Of a DNA stretch of 64,000 nt, positions 1-10,850 are shown piece after piece (the stretch's first letter is position 1; every line of letters starts with the position of its first letter). The notes under the pieces are model-generated. The model was not told the origin of the DNA and made no database searches. It worked only from the letters and a program-made list of their open reading frames with translations. The translations under genes and the position numbers were made by a program. Source of the DNA: JAMXLO01 sp963794185 (GTDB lineage: Bacteria; Pseudomonadota; Alphaproteobacteria; Acetobacterales; Acetobacteraceae); contig CAWCDM010000016.1 in assembly GCA_963794185.1 (NCBI GenBank), positions 1-64,000 on the forward strand. The letters run 5' to 3'.

Positions 1-296
1 GGATATGAGAAGACGAGGACCGGATGGTTTACTTCGATGATGCCGTGAGCCGCTAATTGAGGCTAGACGTACCGGGGTTATGCGCCTCCGTGTCCCTGCG
101 GTGTACCAGCGTTCCCGCACGCTTCCGGGGAGCCCCTGCACTGGACCCCGGTTGGTCCTCCACCGCTGGCAACTGGAGCAACGTCCGTTACTAATACGGC
201 GATTCCATGAAACCGACTTATTGTGCCGGATTCCGCTGGCACCGCCACATGTTGTAGCCTGCGATCACCTGAACACTGAACATGCGTGCGGGTACG

Positions 297-450
297 ATGG
301 CAGCACCTCGGCGGGTGATCGAGATTTCGATCGGCGATGAAGACCTTTGCGCGACTGGAGGCAATCGCGCGGTCTAGAACGGAACCGGCGTGTCGGGTCG
401 CGCCGGCCAGGCTATGGAGCCAAACCCGGCCACGACTAATGCGGGCTGCT
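297..450 (+). mobile_element. IS630-type transposase N-terminal remnant
   Basis: The plus strand reads MAAPRRVIEISIGDED and, after a one-base shift near 345, LEAIARSRTEPACRV. This resembles the N-terminus of IS630-family transposases, where an (R)SRTEP/SRTAP segment precedes the helix-turn-helix. The match fades by about 450 and no catalytic DDE part follows, so this is a dead fragment. Bases 1-296 hold nothing else I can identify. The fragment overlaps the 3' end of the rlpA gene on the other strand. Family assignment is by memory of the motif, not by a search. Confidence 0.5.
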
Positions 451-1006
451 CACCGTGCCGTGGCGCCGTCTCCCGCGTTGCCTTCGCGACCTCCTCCGGG
501 CTGGCCTCCGCGGCTCCGGCGCCCAGCTTCACCGCGCCATCCGGTTGCGGACCGCGATCGGTGCGACGATCACCTGGCTGACGCCTTCCTTGCGGATGTC
601 GAGTTGATCGGCGACCTTCGGCGTCACGTCCACCACGCGGCCGGCGACGAACGGTCCACGATCCTCGATCTTCACCGTGGCGGACTTGCCATTCTGCACA
701 TTGGTGACCTTGGCGGTCGTGCCGAGCGGCAGGGTCTTGCTGGCGGCGGTGTCGCTATTCGGGTTGAAGCGGTTGCCGTTGGCCATCTTCCGATTGGTGA
801 AGTGCTGCGCATAGTAGAGACGCGGCCGGACTGCTTGCGTCCGGAAGGATCCAGATTGGTGCCCTTCTGCGCCACCGGCGGCAGGCTCGCGAGCTTCTCC
901 GCTTCCTGCTTCGCCGCGGGCTGTCGGGAGGCGGCGTCGCCGCCCGAACCGGCGGGGCGGACAACAACATCAGCCCGATCGCGGCCGCGACTTTCCGTGA
1001 AAGCAT
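374..1006 (-). pseudogene. rlpA: RlpA-like septal ring lytic transglycosylase, frameshifted as written
   Basis: RlpA proteins are secreted double-psi beta-barrel enzymes that cleave peptidoglycan glycan strands at the septum. The start at 1006 gives a signal peptide (MLSRKVAAAIGLMLL.., ending near PPVRA). The core is clear: LYYAQHFTNRKMANG, then NPNSDTAASKTLPLGTTAKV, then KIEDRGPFVAGRVVDVTPK. Three frames are needed: shifts near 945 (after the signal peptide), 820 (between SGRVS and YYAQHF) and 548 (after VIVAPIAV). After the last shift the frame continues PQPDGAVKLGAGAAEASPEE to a stop at 374. The tail overlaps an IS630-like remnant on the plus strand, so the C-terminal residues may not be native. 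One-base indels in a good domain suggest sequencing error. Confidence 0.75.
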
Positions 1007-1117
1007 TTCGCGCTCCTCCCCGTGCCGAGCAGGAACCCGGCGCCAGCCGTTCGGTTCGGCGCTTTCTCGGTCCGCGTCAACCGCGCGCCGATTGTGAACG
1101 GCGCGCGCTCACTGCGA

Positions 1118-1784
1118 TCAGCCCAGAAGCCTGGCGAAGAATGCCAGCGTGCGCTGCTGCGCGAGCTCGTAGTCGGGCTTGCTGAAGCTGCCGCGCTCGT
1201 CGCAGCCGAAGCCGTGCTGCGCGCCCATGTAGACGTAGGTCTCCGCCTTCGGCTGGGCGGCGCGGACGGCCTCGACATCGGTCATCGGGATCGATGCGTC
1301 CTTCTCGCCGAAATGCATCTGCACCGGGCAGTTCGGCCGCTCGTCCTTGGTGCCGGCGATGCCGCCGCCGTACCAGCAGGACGACGCCGCGAAGCTGTGG
1401 CTGCGCGTCGCGCCCCACCAGGCAACGGTGCCGCCGAAGCAATAGCCGACGATGCCGAGCTTCTTGCCGGCGAGGTGCTTCGCCGCGGCCTCGACGTCGG
1501 CCATCACCTGCGCGTCATCCAGCTTCATGCGATAGTCGCGGCCCTTGTCGATGTCGGCCTGCGTGTAGCCCAGCTCGATGCCGCTTCTCGACGCGGTCGA
1601 ACAGCGCCGGTGCACAGACCGCATAACCCTCGGCTGCGAACCGGTCGGCCATGTCGCGCATGTGATGGTTGACGCCGAAAATCTCCTGGATCACCACGAT
1701 CCCCTTGGTCCCGCCGGCCGGTCCGGCGGTGTAGGCGGAAAGCGTGAAGCCGTCGGCGGCCTTGAGGTCGATCGTGCTGCCCAT
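1118..1784 (-). pseudogene. Dienelactone hydrolase family protein, one frameshift
   Basis: Alpha/beta-hydrolase of the dienelactone hydrolase family (carboxymethylenebutenolidase-like), about 222 residues when the frame is repaired. It starts MGSTIDLKAADGFTLSAY at 1784. The reading frame changes near 1580, between LFDRVEKR and GIELGYTQADIDKGRDYR. The expected triad is visible: nucleophile Cys in GYCFGG, Asp in GEKDASIP, and His in AQHGFGCDE. Length and motif order match the family; the substrate cannot be told. A GGAGG-like stretch precedes the ATG. It lies upstream of rlpA on the same strand, about 110 bases apart, with no obvious functional link. Confidence 0.8.
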
Positions 1785-1991
1785 GGGTTTCCTCCCGGTT
1801 GTGCGTGCGGATCAGAAAACGCAGGATGCCGCCATGGGCGAGATCGTCAACCTTCATCGGGCGAAGCAACACCGCGCGCGCGTCGACGCCGCGGCGTCGG
1901 CAAGCAGAACCGCGTTCGCCATGGCCGCACCAAGGCCGAGCGCGCGAACGACGAGCGTGTCGAGGAGCTGCGGCAGGCGCTGCTCGATGCC

Positions 1992-2482
1992 CTACGGCGT
2001 GGCGAAGCGCGCGAATGATGCGACCAACGTCCGATAGATCGGCCGCTTGAAGTCGACCGCCAGCGCCGGCAGCTCCGCCAGGTCGGCCCAGCGCCAGGCA
2101 TCGAATTCCGGATCGGGATCGGCATCCAGCCTGATGTCGCTGTCCTCGCCGGTGAAGCGCAGCGCGAACCAGCGCTGCCTCTGGCCGCGGTAGCGTCCGC
2201 GCAGCGCCACGCCGACCAGATGCGGCGGCAGGTCGTAGATCAGCCAGTCGGGATGCTCGCCGATGATCTCGGCGCGATCGGTGCCGATCTCCTCGGCCAG
2301 TTCGCGCAGCACGGCGGCGCGCGGGTCCTCGCCCGGATCGATGCCGCCCTGCGGCAACTGCCAGCCGCCCGCCGGCCCTTCTGCGTTCGGCAGATCGGCG
2401 CGGCGGGCGACGAACACCCGGCCTTGCGGTCGAACAGCACGGCGCCGACATTCGGCCGGTACGGCAATGGGTCGCCGCTCAT
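1992..2482 (-). pseudogene. rppH: RNA pyrophosphohydrolase (Nudix), one frameshift
   Basis: RppH removes pyrophosphate from the 5' end of mRNA and so triggers decay. N-terminus MSGDPLPYRPNVGAVLFDRK starts at 2482; one base is missing near 2421, after which VARRADLPNAEGPAGGWQLP continues. The Nudix box is intact: GGIDPGEDPRAAVLRELAEE followed by IGT. The end YRTLVASFARFATP is typical of the alphaproteobacterial enzyme, and the repaired length (about 163 residues) fits. The ATG overlaps the stop of the upstream deacetylase gene in an ATGA, so the two are translationally coupled. This gene is rarely lost, so the shift is probably an assembly error. Confidence 0.88.
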
Positions 2483-3531
2483 TTCGCTGCCTCCGCCGGG
2501 GGCCTCACCAGCGCGCTGACCGGAGCGAGCGTCAGGCCGTCGGCGGCCAACCCGTTGCCCAGGCCGCAATGCGATCGACGGTGACCGGCCGCACGGCCGT
2601 GGCGAGGCCGAGGGCACTGCCCTTCTCGCGCGCCAGCTTGGCAAGCCGGGCCAGCTTGGCATCGATCTCGGCGGGCGTTGCGGGTTCATCGATCACGATG
2701 TCGATGCTGCGTCCCCACGCGATGGGCAGCGGTGCGGCGCCGGGCCGCGCATCGACATAGAGCAGCCCGCGTGCGCCAGTTCGGTCAGGACCGGGTTCAT
2801 CTGGTCCGGCAGCGCGGCAAATCGCTCCCCACGCGTGGTGCCGAGCGCGCCCGTGGCCCCGACATAGCCGGCTATGCGGGACATCGCCCATTCCAGTCGC
2901 TGATGGTTCTGTTCCGGCGGCAGATTGGCCATCATCGCCTGCGAGCCCGGATCGTTGAGCGGAAATCCCTGCGGCTCCATCGGCAGCGACAGCAGGTACT
3001 CGTGCTCTGCGATCCGCGCGACGGACAGCAGCTTCGCCGGATTGGCGGCATAGGGCGAGAAGGCGAGCGTCACCCGCCGGGGAGCGTGCGGATGGCGGCG
3101 TCGCTGTCGGCCTGGTTCAGGCCCACGCCCGCCAGGATCAATCCGATCCGTGGGCGCCGCGTGCTCTGGTCGAAGCCGGCGGCATAGACCTGCATCGGCA
3201 TCCGCCCATCCGTCGCGATCCGCGGCAGCGGATTGTCCGGCTGACCGATCAACGGCTCGAGCAGGGCCGGGTCCGGATCGGCGATCGGCCCCGGTGTGTC
3301 GCGCCCGGGCGCGGCCTTGCCTTGGCCGCGGGTGCCGGTGCCGCCGGCGGCGAGGCCGCCTGGGGGCGGGGCGGCTCCGCGGTGGCGCGACCGGACGCGC
3401 GGCGGCGTCGCCGGGGGTCCGAGCGTCTGCAGCGTGACGCCGCCGGCCGCGAGCAGCAGCAGGACAACCAGCCAGAACAGCCCGAGGCCGCGCCATCCCG
3501 TGGCCAGCGAAGCAAGTCCCCGACGCGGCAA
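2479..3531 (-). pseudogene. Divergent polysaccharide deacetylase family protein, three frameshifts
   Basis: A membrane-anchored or periplasmic protein of the divergent polysaccharide deacetylase (DUF610/YibQ-like) family, commonly found beside envC and ctpA. The N-terminal part has one membrane segment (LGLFWLVVLLLLAAGGV), a proline-rich linker, then RPRIGLILAGVGLNQADSDA. After a shift near 3075 it reads SPYAANPAKLLSVARIAEHE and LSLPMEPQGFPLNDPGSQAM; after another near 2775, LLYVDARPGAAPLPIAWGRS; and after a third near 2552, LAADGLTLAPVSALVRPPAE to the stop that overlaps the rppH start. The start is uncertain; TTG at 3531 is plausible because the ctpA stop lies just upstream at 3566. Confidence 0.75.
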
Positions 3532-3565
3532 TGTCGCGGTCCGGCGCGCCGCCGCCCAGGGAGAA

Positions 3566-4975
3566 TCAGTTGGCGGTGACGCGACTCTGCGCCGCCATCG
3601 CCTTCGCCACCACCAGTGCCTGCTGCAACTGGAAGTCGGTGTCGTCCGGCTTGGCCGGATCGAACTTCGGGAAGCCCTCCGGCGGCTTGTTCGGGATGTC
3701 CTTGGCGATCGGCGGCAGGTCGGTGCGCGGCGCCGGCGGAGCATCCGGCGTGCCGCCCCGGTTCTTCAGCACACGGTTCAGGTCGGACTCGCGCTCCGGC
3801 CCGAACCGCGGCGTTTCCTCGCGCGTCTCGGCCACCGGCACGTCCGGCGTGATGCCGAGGCCCTGGATGGACCGGCCGGACGGCGTGTAGTAGCGCGCCG
3901 TGGTCAGGCGCATCGCGCCATTGCCCGGCAGCGGGATCACCGTCTGCACCGAGCCCTTGCCGAAGCTGCTGGTGCCGAGCAGCACCGCGCGGTGATGATC
4001 CTGCAGCGCGCCGGCGACGATTTCGCTGGACGACGCCGAGCCGCCGTTGATCAGCACCACCATCGGCAGCCCGCCGGTGATGTCGCTGCCCTTGGCGTCC
4101 CAGCGCTGCGCGTCTTCGGTATGGCGCGCGCGCGTGGAGACGATCTCGCCCTGGTTGACGAAGTCGCCGGATATCGCCACCGCCTGATCGAGCAGCCCGC
4201 CCGGATTGTTGCGCAGGTCGAGGATCAGTGCCCTCATCTTGCCGCCCGACTGCTGCTTCAGCGTCTTCACCGCCTGCTTCAGCCCGGCATCCGCCTGCTC
4301 GGTGAACTGCGTCAGGCGCACATAGCCGATGTCGCCTGGCTCCATGCGCTGCTTGACCACCTGGATGTGGATGACCTCCCGCAGCATGGAGATCTCCAGC
4401 GGCTTCTCGACGCCTTCGCGCTTGATGGTCAGCGTGATCTTCGAGTTGGGCGAGCCGCGCATCTTGTCGACCGCGTCGTTGAGCGACAGTCCCTGCACGG
4501 TCTTGCCGTCGAGCGCGGTGATGATGTCGCCCGCCTTGACGCCCGCCTTGGATGCCGGCGTGTCGTCGATCGGGCTGATCACCTTGATGAAGCCGTTGTC
4601 CTGCGTGACCTCGATGCCGAGGCCGCCGAACTCGCCCTTGGTCTGCACCTGCATGTCGCGGAACGCCTTCGCGTTCATGTAGCTCGAATGCGGGTCGAGG
4701 CCGGTGAGCATGCCGTTGATGGCGTTCTCGACCAGGTCCTTGTCGGTGACAGGATCGACGTATTCGGCGCGCACGCGCTCGAACACGTCGCCGAACAGCG
4801 TCAGCAGGCGGTAGGTGTCGGCGCGGCTGCCGTCCTGCGCGAGGGCGGCGTTGACGCCGAAATCGAAGCCAAGATGGCGGCCGATCAGGCCGGCGGCCGG
4901 ACCGATGGCGATGCCGGCGACGAAAGCGGTGCCGAGCAGAAGCCCTGTGCGAAAGCGCCGGGAGCGAAAGTCCAT
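3566..4975 (-). CDS. ctpA: S41 family C-terminal processing peptidase (CtpA)
   Basis: Periplasmic serine protease that trims protein C-termini, often coupled to cell-wall hydrolases. The start MDFRSRRFRTGLLLG at 4975 has AGAGG about nine bases upstream; an in-frame ATG at 4984 is the alternative. The product has an N-terminal membrane/signal segment, then a PDZ domain (EFGGLGIEVTQDNGFIKVIS; KAGVKAGDIITALDGK), then the S41 catalytic domain. The nucleophile lies in NGGSASSSEIVAGAL and the catalytic Lys in SSFGKGSVQTV. About 469 residues, normal for the family, and intact, unlike its neighbours. Gene order envC-ctpA-deacetylase-rppH is read leftward as one probable operon, linking CtpA to envelope maintenance. 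Confidence 0.95.
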   Translation of the reverse strand: MDFRSRRFRTGLLLGTAFVAGIAIGPAAGLIGRHLGFDFGVNAALAQDGSRADTYRLLTLFGDVFERVRAEYVDPVTDKDLVENAINGMLTGLDPHSSYMNAKAFRDMQVQTKGEFGGLGIEVTQDNGFIKVISPIDDTPASKAGVKAGDIITALDGKTVQGLSLNDAVDKMRGSPNSKITLTIKREGVEKPLEISMLREVIHIQVVKQRMEPGDIGYVRLTQFTEQADAGLKQAVKTLKQQSGGKMRALILDLRNNPGGLLDQAVAISGDFVNQGEIVSTRARHTEDAQRWDAKGSDITGGLPMVVLINGGSASSSEIVAGALQDHHRAVLLGTSSFGKGSVQTVIPLPGNGAMRLTTARYYTPSGRSIQGLGITPDVPVAETREETPRFGPERESDLNRVLKNRGGTPDAPPAPRTDLPPIAKDIPNKPPEGFPKFDPAKPDDTDFQLQQALVVAKAMAAQSRVTAN

Positions 4976-5104
4976 TCGTTTCATCCTCTGAGCGGCCATG
5001 CCATTCGGGGCAGGCGCGACTTCTAGCATGGGATTGGAAGGATCATCTTGTCGCGCGCACTGGCTTCTGCCGTCCAGTGTTCAATTCTTAGAGTCTGCGA
5101 TAGT

Positions 5105-6340
5105 TCAGCTGCTTGCTCGCAGCCACGGCGCCGGGTTTACCGGCTGCCCGTCGCGCCTGAGCTCGACATACAGTGCCGGGCGGTTGCCGGAGGCGCCGGG
5201 TTGCCAGGCCGGCATGACGCCGACCGGCTCGCCGGCCGCAACCTGCTGTCCCACCCTGGCATCGAGCCTGTCGAAGCCGGCCAGCACCGCATGGTAGCCG
5301 CCCCCGCAGTCCACGATCAACAGCAACCCGTAACTGCGGAAGGTCGTGGCGAACACCACGCGGCCGCCGCAGGGCGCCACCACCCGCGCCGACGGCGGCG
5401 CGTGATAGGAGATGCCGGTGGCCGGTCCCCCTCCGTGGGATCGCCCCAGGACCGGATGATCGTTCCGGCAACCGGGGCGATCAGCTGGCCCGTGGCTGCG
5501 CGACGGCGCCCATCGTTCCGGCGCCGGGCGGCCGCTCCAGCGCGGCCTGCCGCTGGCGCGCCGCAACCGCTTCGCCGGCGTGCTTCTGCCGCTTTGCGCC
5601 AAGCGCCTCGTCGCGGGCGCGGGTCGCCTCGGCGCGCCGCTGCGCGTCCAGTTCGCCCAGCATGGCGCGCAAGGTCTCCGCTCTCGATGCTGCGGCGGCC
5701 GCCCGCTGCGACGCTTCGGTGGCCTCGCCTCGGCCTGTTTCTGCTGCGCCCTGGCGGCGGCAATCTGCTGATCGAGGGCGGCGGACTGGGTCCGCTGTTC
5801 CGCCTCGGCCGCGGCCAGCTTCGGTGCCTCCGACTGCATCGCGCGTGTCGCCGCCTCGAGCCGGGCCTGTTCCTGGCGCAGCGCCACCGCTTCCTGGCCA
5901 AGCTGTCTGGCGAGGCCACGCAGCACCAGCACACCGCGCAGCGTCTCCTCCGGCTGTGCCGGACCGCCAGCAGCGTCTCGGCCGGGAACAGCGACAGCCG
6001 CTCGATCAGCGGCAGCAGCGGCTGCATCGTCTCCGCATGGGCATCGAGGCTGGCCTGCGCCTGCCGGCGCTGTGCCGCGAGCTGCGTCCATGCGCGCGGC
6101 GGTTCCGCGGTCGCCGCCTCGGCGTGACGGAGCCGCGCGGCCGCGGCGATGCGGTCCGCCGCCAGGCGCTGCGCCTCGGCCGCCGCCGCGGCGGCGCGGG
6201 CGGCGGCCTCCTGCTGTGCCGCGAGATCGGCGGCGCGCGCCCGTTCGGCCTGCTCCATCTGCTGGCGGGTCGCGTCGGCCTTCGGCGGGCGCGCGGCCTG
6301 CGCGGCGACGGCCGCCGCGACGATCGTCAGGGCCAGAAGG

Positions 6341-6369
<29 letters not shown>
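5105..6369 (-). pseudogene. envC: Murein hydrolase activator EnvC-like (coiled coil + LytM), multiple frameshifts
   Basis: EnvC-type proteins activate amidases at the septum. The start MPMRRGRRSSLLALTIVAAA at 6369 gives a signal peptide, followed by a long Ala/Gln/Arg-rich coiled coil. Repaired segments run through shifts near 5970, 5725, 5500 and 5435. The C-terminal LytM-like (M23) domain reads GQLIAPVAGTIIRSWGD, ISYHAPPSARVVAPCGGRVV, YGLLLIVDCGGGYHAVLAGF and LYVELRRDGQPVNPAPWL. As in EnvC proper, the last motif has Glu where active M23 peptidases carry His, so it is probably an activator and not an enzyme. The start overlaps the end of gpmI by about 29 bases. Confidence 0.82.
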
Positions 6370-7886
<1,517 letters not shown>

Positions 7887-8051
7887 GAAATCAGCTCCCT
7901 CCGACGGCCTAGCACTGCGTAGCGCCGGACACGGTGATGAACAAGTATGCCTGCGCCTGCCCAGCGCCTGCCCGGTCATGATGATTTCCCTTTGCCCCGA
8001 ACCCCGGACCTGCCGCAGCGTTGCACTGACACGCGAAGGCGGAGCGAAGCA

Positions 8052-8498
8052 ATGGCAGTCAAACCCAGGCCGGATGGCTATCACTCGGTTACTCCCTATC
8101 TCGTCGTCGATGGCGCGGCGAGCGTGATCGACTTCCTCAAAGAAGTGTTTAACGCGCAGGAGGTGATGCGGCTTGCCGCACCGCAGGGTCGCATCGGCCA
8201 CGCCGAGATGCGCATCGGCGATTTGGTGGTGATGCTGGGCGACGCCCATGACGGCCATAAGCCGATGCAGGCGATGCTCCATGTCTACGTGGACGATGCG
8301 GACGCCACATATCAGCGCGCGGTGGCGGCCGGTGCGCCATCGGTCCAGGCACCGACGGACCAGTTCTACGGCGACCGCAGCGGCGGGGTGAAGGACCCGT
8401 GCGGCAATCTGTGGTGGATCGCGACGCACATCGAGGACGTGGCGCCGGACGAGCTGAAGCGACGTGCCGAGGCGGCGATGCGGAAGGCCGGCGGCTGA
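8052..8498 (+). CDS. VOC / PhnB-like glyoxalase-fold protein
   Basis: A 148-residue vicinal-oxygen-chelate fold protein of the PhnB-like group. The start MAVKPRPDGYHSVTPYLVVD has GGAG about eight bases upstream; in-frame ATGs further upstream lack this. The paired beta-alpha-beta-beta-beta modules are seen in ASVIDFLKEVFNAQEVM and MLHVYVDDADATYQRAVAAG, with the typical C-terminal GVKDPCGNLWWIATH. Function within the superfamily (resistance, isomerase, dioxygenase) cannot be deduced. It stands alone, divergent from gpmI, with 165 bases between the two starts that would hold both promoters. Confidence 0.88.
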   Translation: MAVKPRPDGYHSVTPYLVVDGAASVIDFLKEVFNAQEVMRLAAPQGRIGHAEMRIGDLVVMLGDAHDGHKPMQAMLHVYVDDADATYQRAVAAGAPSVQAPTDQFYGDRSGGVKDPCGNLWWIATHIEDVAPDELKRRAEAAMRKAGG

Positions 8499-8703
8499 GG
8501 GATGGCGGCCGGCGCCGCTGAGGCGCTCGCCGAGCCTATGCCGATCCGTCGCCGCGGTCACGCTCGGCGATTGATGCCACCAGTTTGCTAAAAATCCTTT
8601 CGCACCCGGCGGCACGAAGCTCGCTCCTGGGCTAATCTGACCGGTCTCGGAATGAGATTGCGGGATGGCCTGTCGCGTACTGGGATTACGCCAGGGCAGC
8701 GGA

Positions 8704-8756
8704 CGGCGTCCCGGAGTTATCGGTGTAGCCGTGACCTCGATCCGGGTGTACTGGAC
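8704..8756 (-). pseudogene. Fragment of an OmpA C-terminal domain
   Basis: On the minus strand this reads VQYTRIEV and, after a one-base deletion, GYTDNSGTPS. The complete OmpA-family gene 550 bases to the right has VQYTRIEVNGYTDTSGTP at 9272-9325, and the DNA is alignable over about 53 bases. This is a broken duplicate of the porin tail. Nothing else in 8499-8785 is recognisable. The fragment directly precedes the small HTH gene, hinting that a duplication or insertion placed that gene between an OmpA copy and its remnant. Confidence 0.6.
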
Positions 8757-8791
8757 GCATATCTCAATGGATAGGCCCCAGGAGGTTGCCA

Positions 8792-9037
8792 TTGACCAGC
8801 AACTCAGATGGCGCTCTGCGGCTTCGGATACCGCGGCAGTCTGAGATTCGGCGGAAGGCGGACGCGTACGCCAAGCGGGTTGGGTCAATCGTAATGGAGA
8901 TGCAGGCGAAAGGGATGACCCCGCGCGACATCGCACGTGCCCTCACGACTCAGGGCATAGTGACGCCTCGTGGAGGCACATCCTGGACCGGAACGGCCGT
9001 ACGTCGGGTTCTGGCGCGGCATATACCAGAGTCGTGA
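8792..9037 (+). CDS. Small recombinase-like helix-turn-helix protein
   Basis: About 81 residues from a TTG at 8792, seven bases after a strong AGGAGG; TTG at 8786 is in frame but too close to it. The C-terminal half, MTPRDIARALTTQGIVTPRG followed by WTGTAVRRVLAR, matches the DNA-binding module of large serine recombinases (the recombinase-like HTH), which recognises att-site DNA. There is no catalytic serine domain, so it cannot recombine DNA alone. Stand-alone proteins of this kind occur in alphaproteobacteria and are presumed DNA binders. It sits between the OmpA fragment and the convergent ompA gene. Confidence 0.65.
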   Translation: MTSNSDGALRLRIPRQSEIRRKADAYAKRVGSIVMEMQAKGMTPRDIARALTTQGIVTPRGGTSWTGTAVRRVLARHIPES

Positions 9038-9091
9038 TGATGACGTTTGGGGCAACACACCCTCGTTGCCCCAAACCGTCACTCCTGCCGA

Positions 9092-10251
9092 TCAGCGAAT
9101 GATGATCTCAACGCGACGGTTCTGCGCCTCACGCACACCGGGACCAGTCGGCACGAGCAGAACAGTGTCGCCGAAACCCTTCGCCGTGATGGCTCCTTCG
9201 GGAACGCCGTCCTTGATCAGTTCGGCCTTGACCGCGTTGGCACGGCGGATCGACAGACCCTGGTTGTATTTCGGCGTGCCGGAGGTGTCGGTGTATCCAT
9301 TCACCTCAATCCGCGTGTACTGCACCTTGGTCGAGTTGGCCGCCGCTTCCGCGATGATCTGGCGTGCGCGATCGGTCAGGTCATACTTGTCCCAATCGAA
9401 GAACACCAGATAGGAGCGAGTCGGTGCCGATGCGGGAACCGCCGTAGGAGCCGGTGGCGGTGGCGGTGGCCTCACCCCGAAGTTATACCGAATGCCGAAC
9501 AGGAACGTGTTGTTGTAATCGTGACCCAGTTGGAAGGAGCCAAACCGCGTTTGCGGCCCGGTCGGCGTCTGGATTGTCAACCCGGCATTGTAGGTGCGTG
9601 TCCCGGTCAATGCCATGAACCGGTATTCCGTCGTGATTGCCAACCCTGGTACAGCCGCGATCGGAAACGCCGCACCGAGGATGCCCTGGGCCGCGAATGC
9701 CGCCCGCGTGTCATTTGAGGTGATGGTTGGGGCAAGCGCCGCTGTGATAGCGGTCGTACCGGCCGGCACCGTTGAGAAATCGCTCAAACGGGCGCGTTGA
9801 TAGCCAATCCCGACGCCAATGTAGGGCACCACCCACGGGGCGACGCCAAGGAAGTCATAGTCAAGATTGACCATCGGGCCGCCAATCTGCTCACTGCCAC
9901 TGGTCCCCGTGCTCGCGCCGAGTCCGCTGCGATTATTGCCACTGACCCGCGTGAACGGGTTGCTGGCATAGCGATACTCAAGTTCGATACGCAGCCCGTT
10001 GCCCAGCCCGTAGCCAATCGTGCCGGCCGCTGCCGCCCCAATGCCCGTGGATAGATTCATATTCGGTGTCGATATGCCGGTGCCAGTGGACAGGCTGCTG
10101 CTGAATTCTTCACCGACGGATTGGCTTTGATATTGAACCCGCCTGCTGCCCCGATATAGAGCCCCGACACCGGATATCCCAATGTTTGCGCTTGAAGCGC
10201 AATGGGCGTGAGCAGGAAAGTGGCAGCCAAAAATCCACTCCGAAACCTCAT
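9092..10251 (-). pseudogene. OmpA-family outer membrane protein, one frameshift
   Basis: Outer-membrane beta-barrel with a C-terminal peptidoglycan-binding OmpA domain. The start MRFRSGFLAATFLLTPIALQ at 10251 has AGGAGAG just upstream and gives a signal peptide cut near ALQAQT. One base is missing near 10100, where KANPSVKN should pass into SSSLSTGTGISTPN. The barrel part has alternating aromatic strands (GLRIELEYRYASNPF; WVVPYIGVGIGYQRARL). A Pro-rich linker (RPPPPPPAPTAVPA) leads to the OmpA domain: YLVFFDWDKYDLTDRARQII, VNGYTDTSGTPKYNQGLSIR and REAQNRRVEIIIR. Repaired length is about 386 residues. Monocistronic by spacing. Confidence 0.87.
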
Positions 10252-10567
10252 TATTCTCTCCTGCCTATGCGTCCGGTGGAAACCATTATCCACGTGGCAC
10301 TCTATGATGTGGCAATCCTGTCCACAAGCACCCCCAGGAATTGATCTTCTTCGACCCGATATTTCCCTGAAGAACCGGCAATTCCGCCGCGAGCAGGGTA
10401 TGCTAGCCCATCTCATTCACGGCTCTTGGTTGCCAGGCTAACGTTCCGTACAAGCAACCGTCTATGCCACGGTTCGCCACGGACTGGCTGGACCGCTTTT
10501 CAGACCGTATCTGTGAGGCGTCAGGGGTTGATCAGCAGGGGTTCGACACGGGCATCCGCCCGATCGC
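10252..10567. other. Intergenic stretch upstream of the OmpA gene
   Basis: No gene is supported here. The first bases hold the ribosome binding site and presumably the promoter of the minus-strand OmpA gene. The remainder to 10567 leads into the end of an IS1380-type remnant; no terminal repeat of that element could be fixed by eye. Confidence 0.5.
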
Positions 10568-10850
10568 TCACGTTGGCCGCAAGATCAGCGTGCCAAGCAA
10601 CCCGCGGAACAGCTCGGCATCCGGACAGTTGGCGGCGAACGCCAGCCTGACCCGGCTCGTGGTTTCCTTGATCCGCACGGCGATCTTCAGCAACCGCAGT
10701 CGAATGGTGGAGAATTCACTGCTGGCCAAGGGTTGCGGCCTGGGGATGGCGTTGTGCACCATCAGCATCAGCCAGTAGTCGGCGGTGTGCAGTATCAGGC
10801 GCATCTGGTTGGCGAGTGGCGAGCGGCAACTGGTCCGGTCGGAGGCCAAT
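10568..10850 (-). mobile_element. IS1380-type transposase C-terminal remnant
   Basis: The minus-strand frame reads SDRTSCRSPLANQMRLILHT, ADYWLMLMVHNAIPRPQPLA and VRIKETTSRVRLAFAANCPD, then ends at 10568. This is the C-terminal part of IS1380-family transposases (DRxSCH..ANQ..L.LH..AYWL, then a helical RLRLLKIA..V.ET..R segment). The catalytic N-terminal three quarters are missing. It starts in the middle of the glcG-like gene, so it marks an old insertion or deletion that removed the glcG 3' end. Confidence 0.72.

Noticed and set aside
80..340. 86-codon open frame at the left edge
   Set aside because: No homology; the better reading of its end is an IS630-type N-terminus in another frame.
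3296..5026. 576-codon open frame on plus opposite ctpA
   Set aside because: Antisense of intact ctpA; no recognisable motifs.
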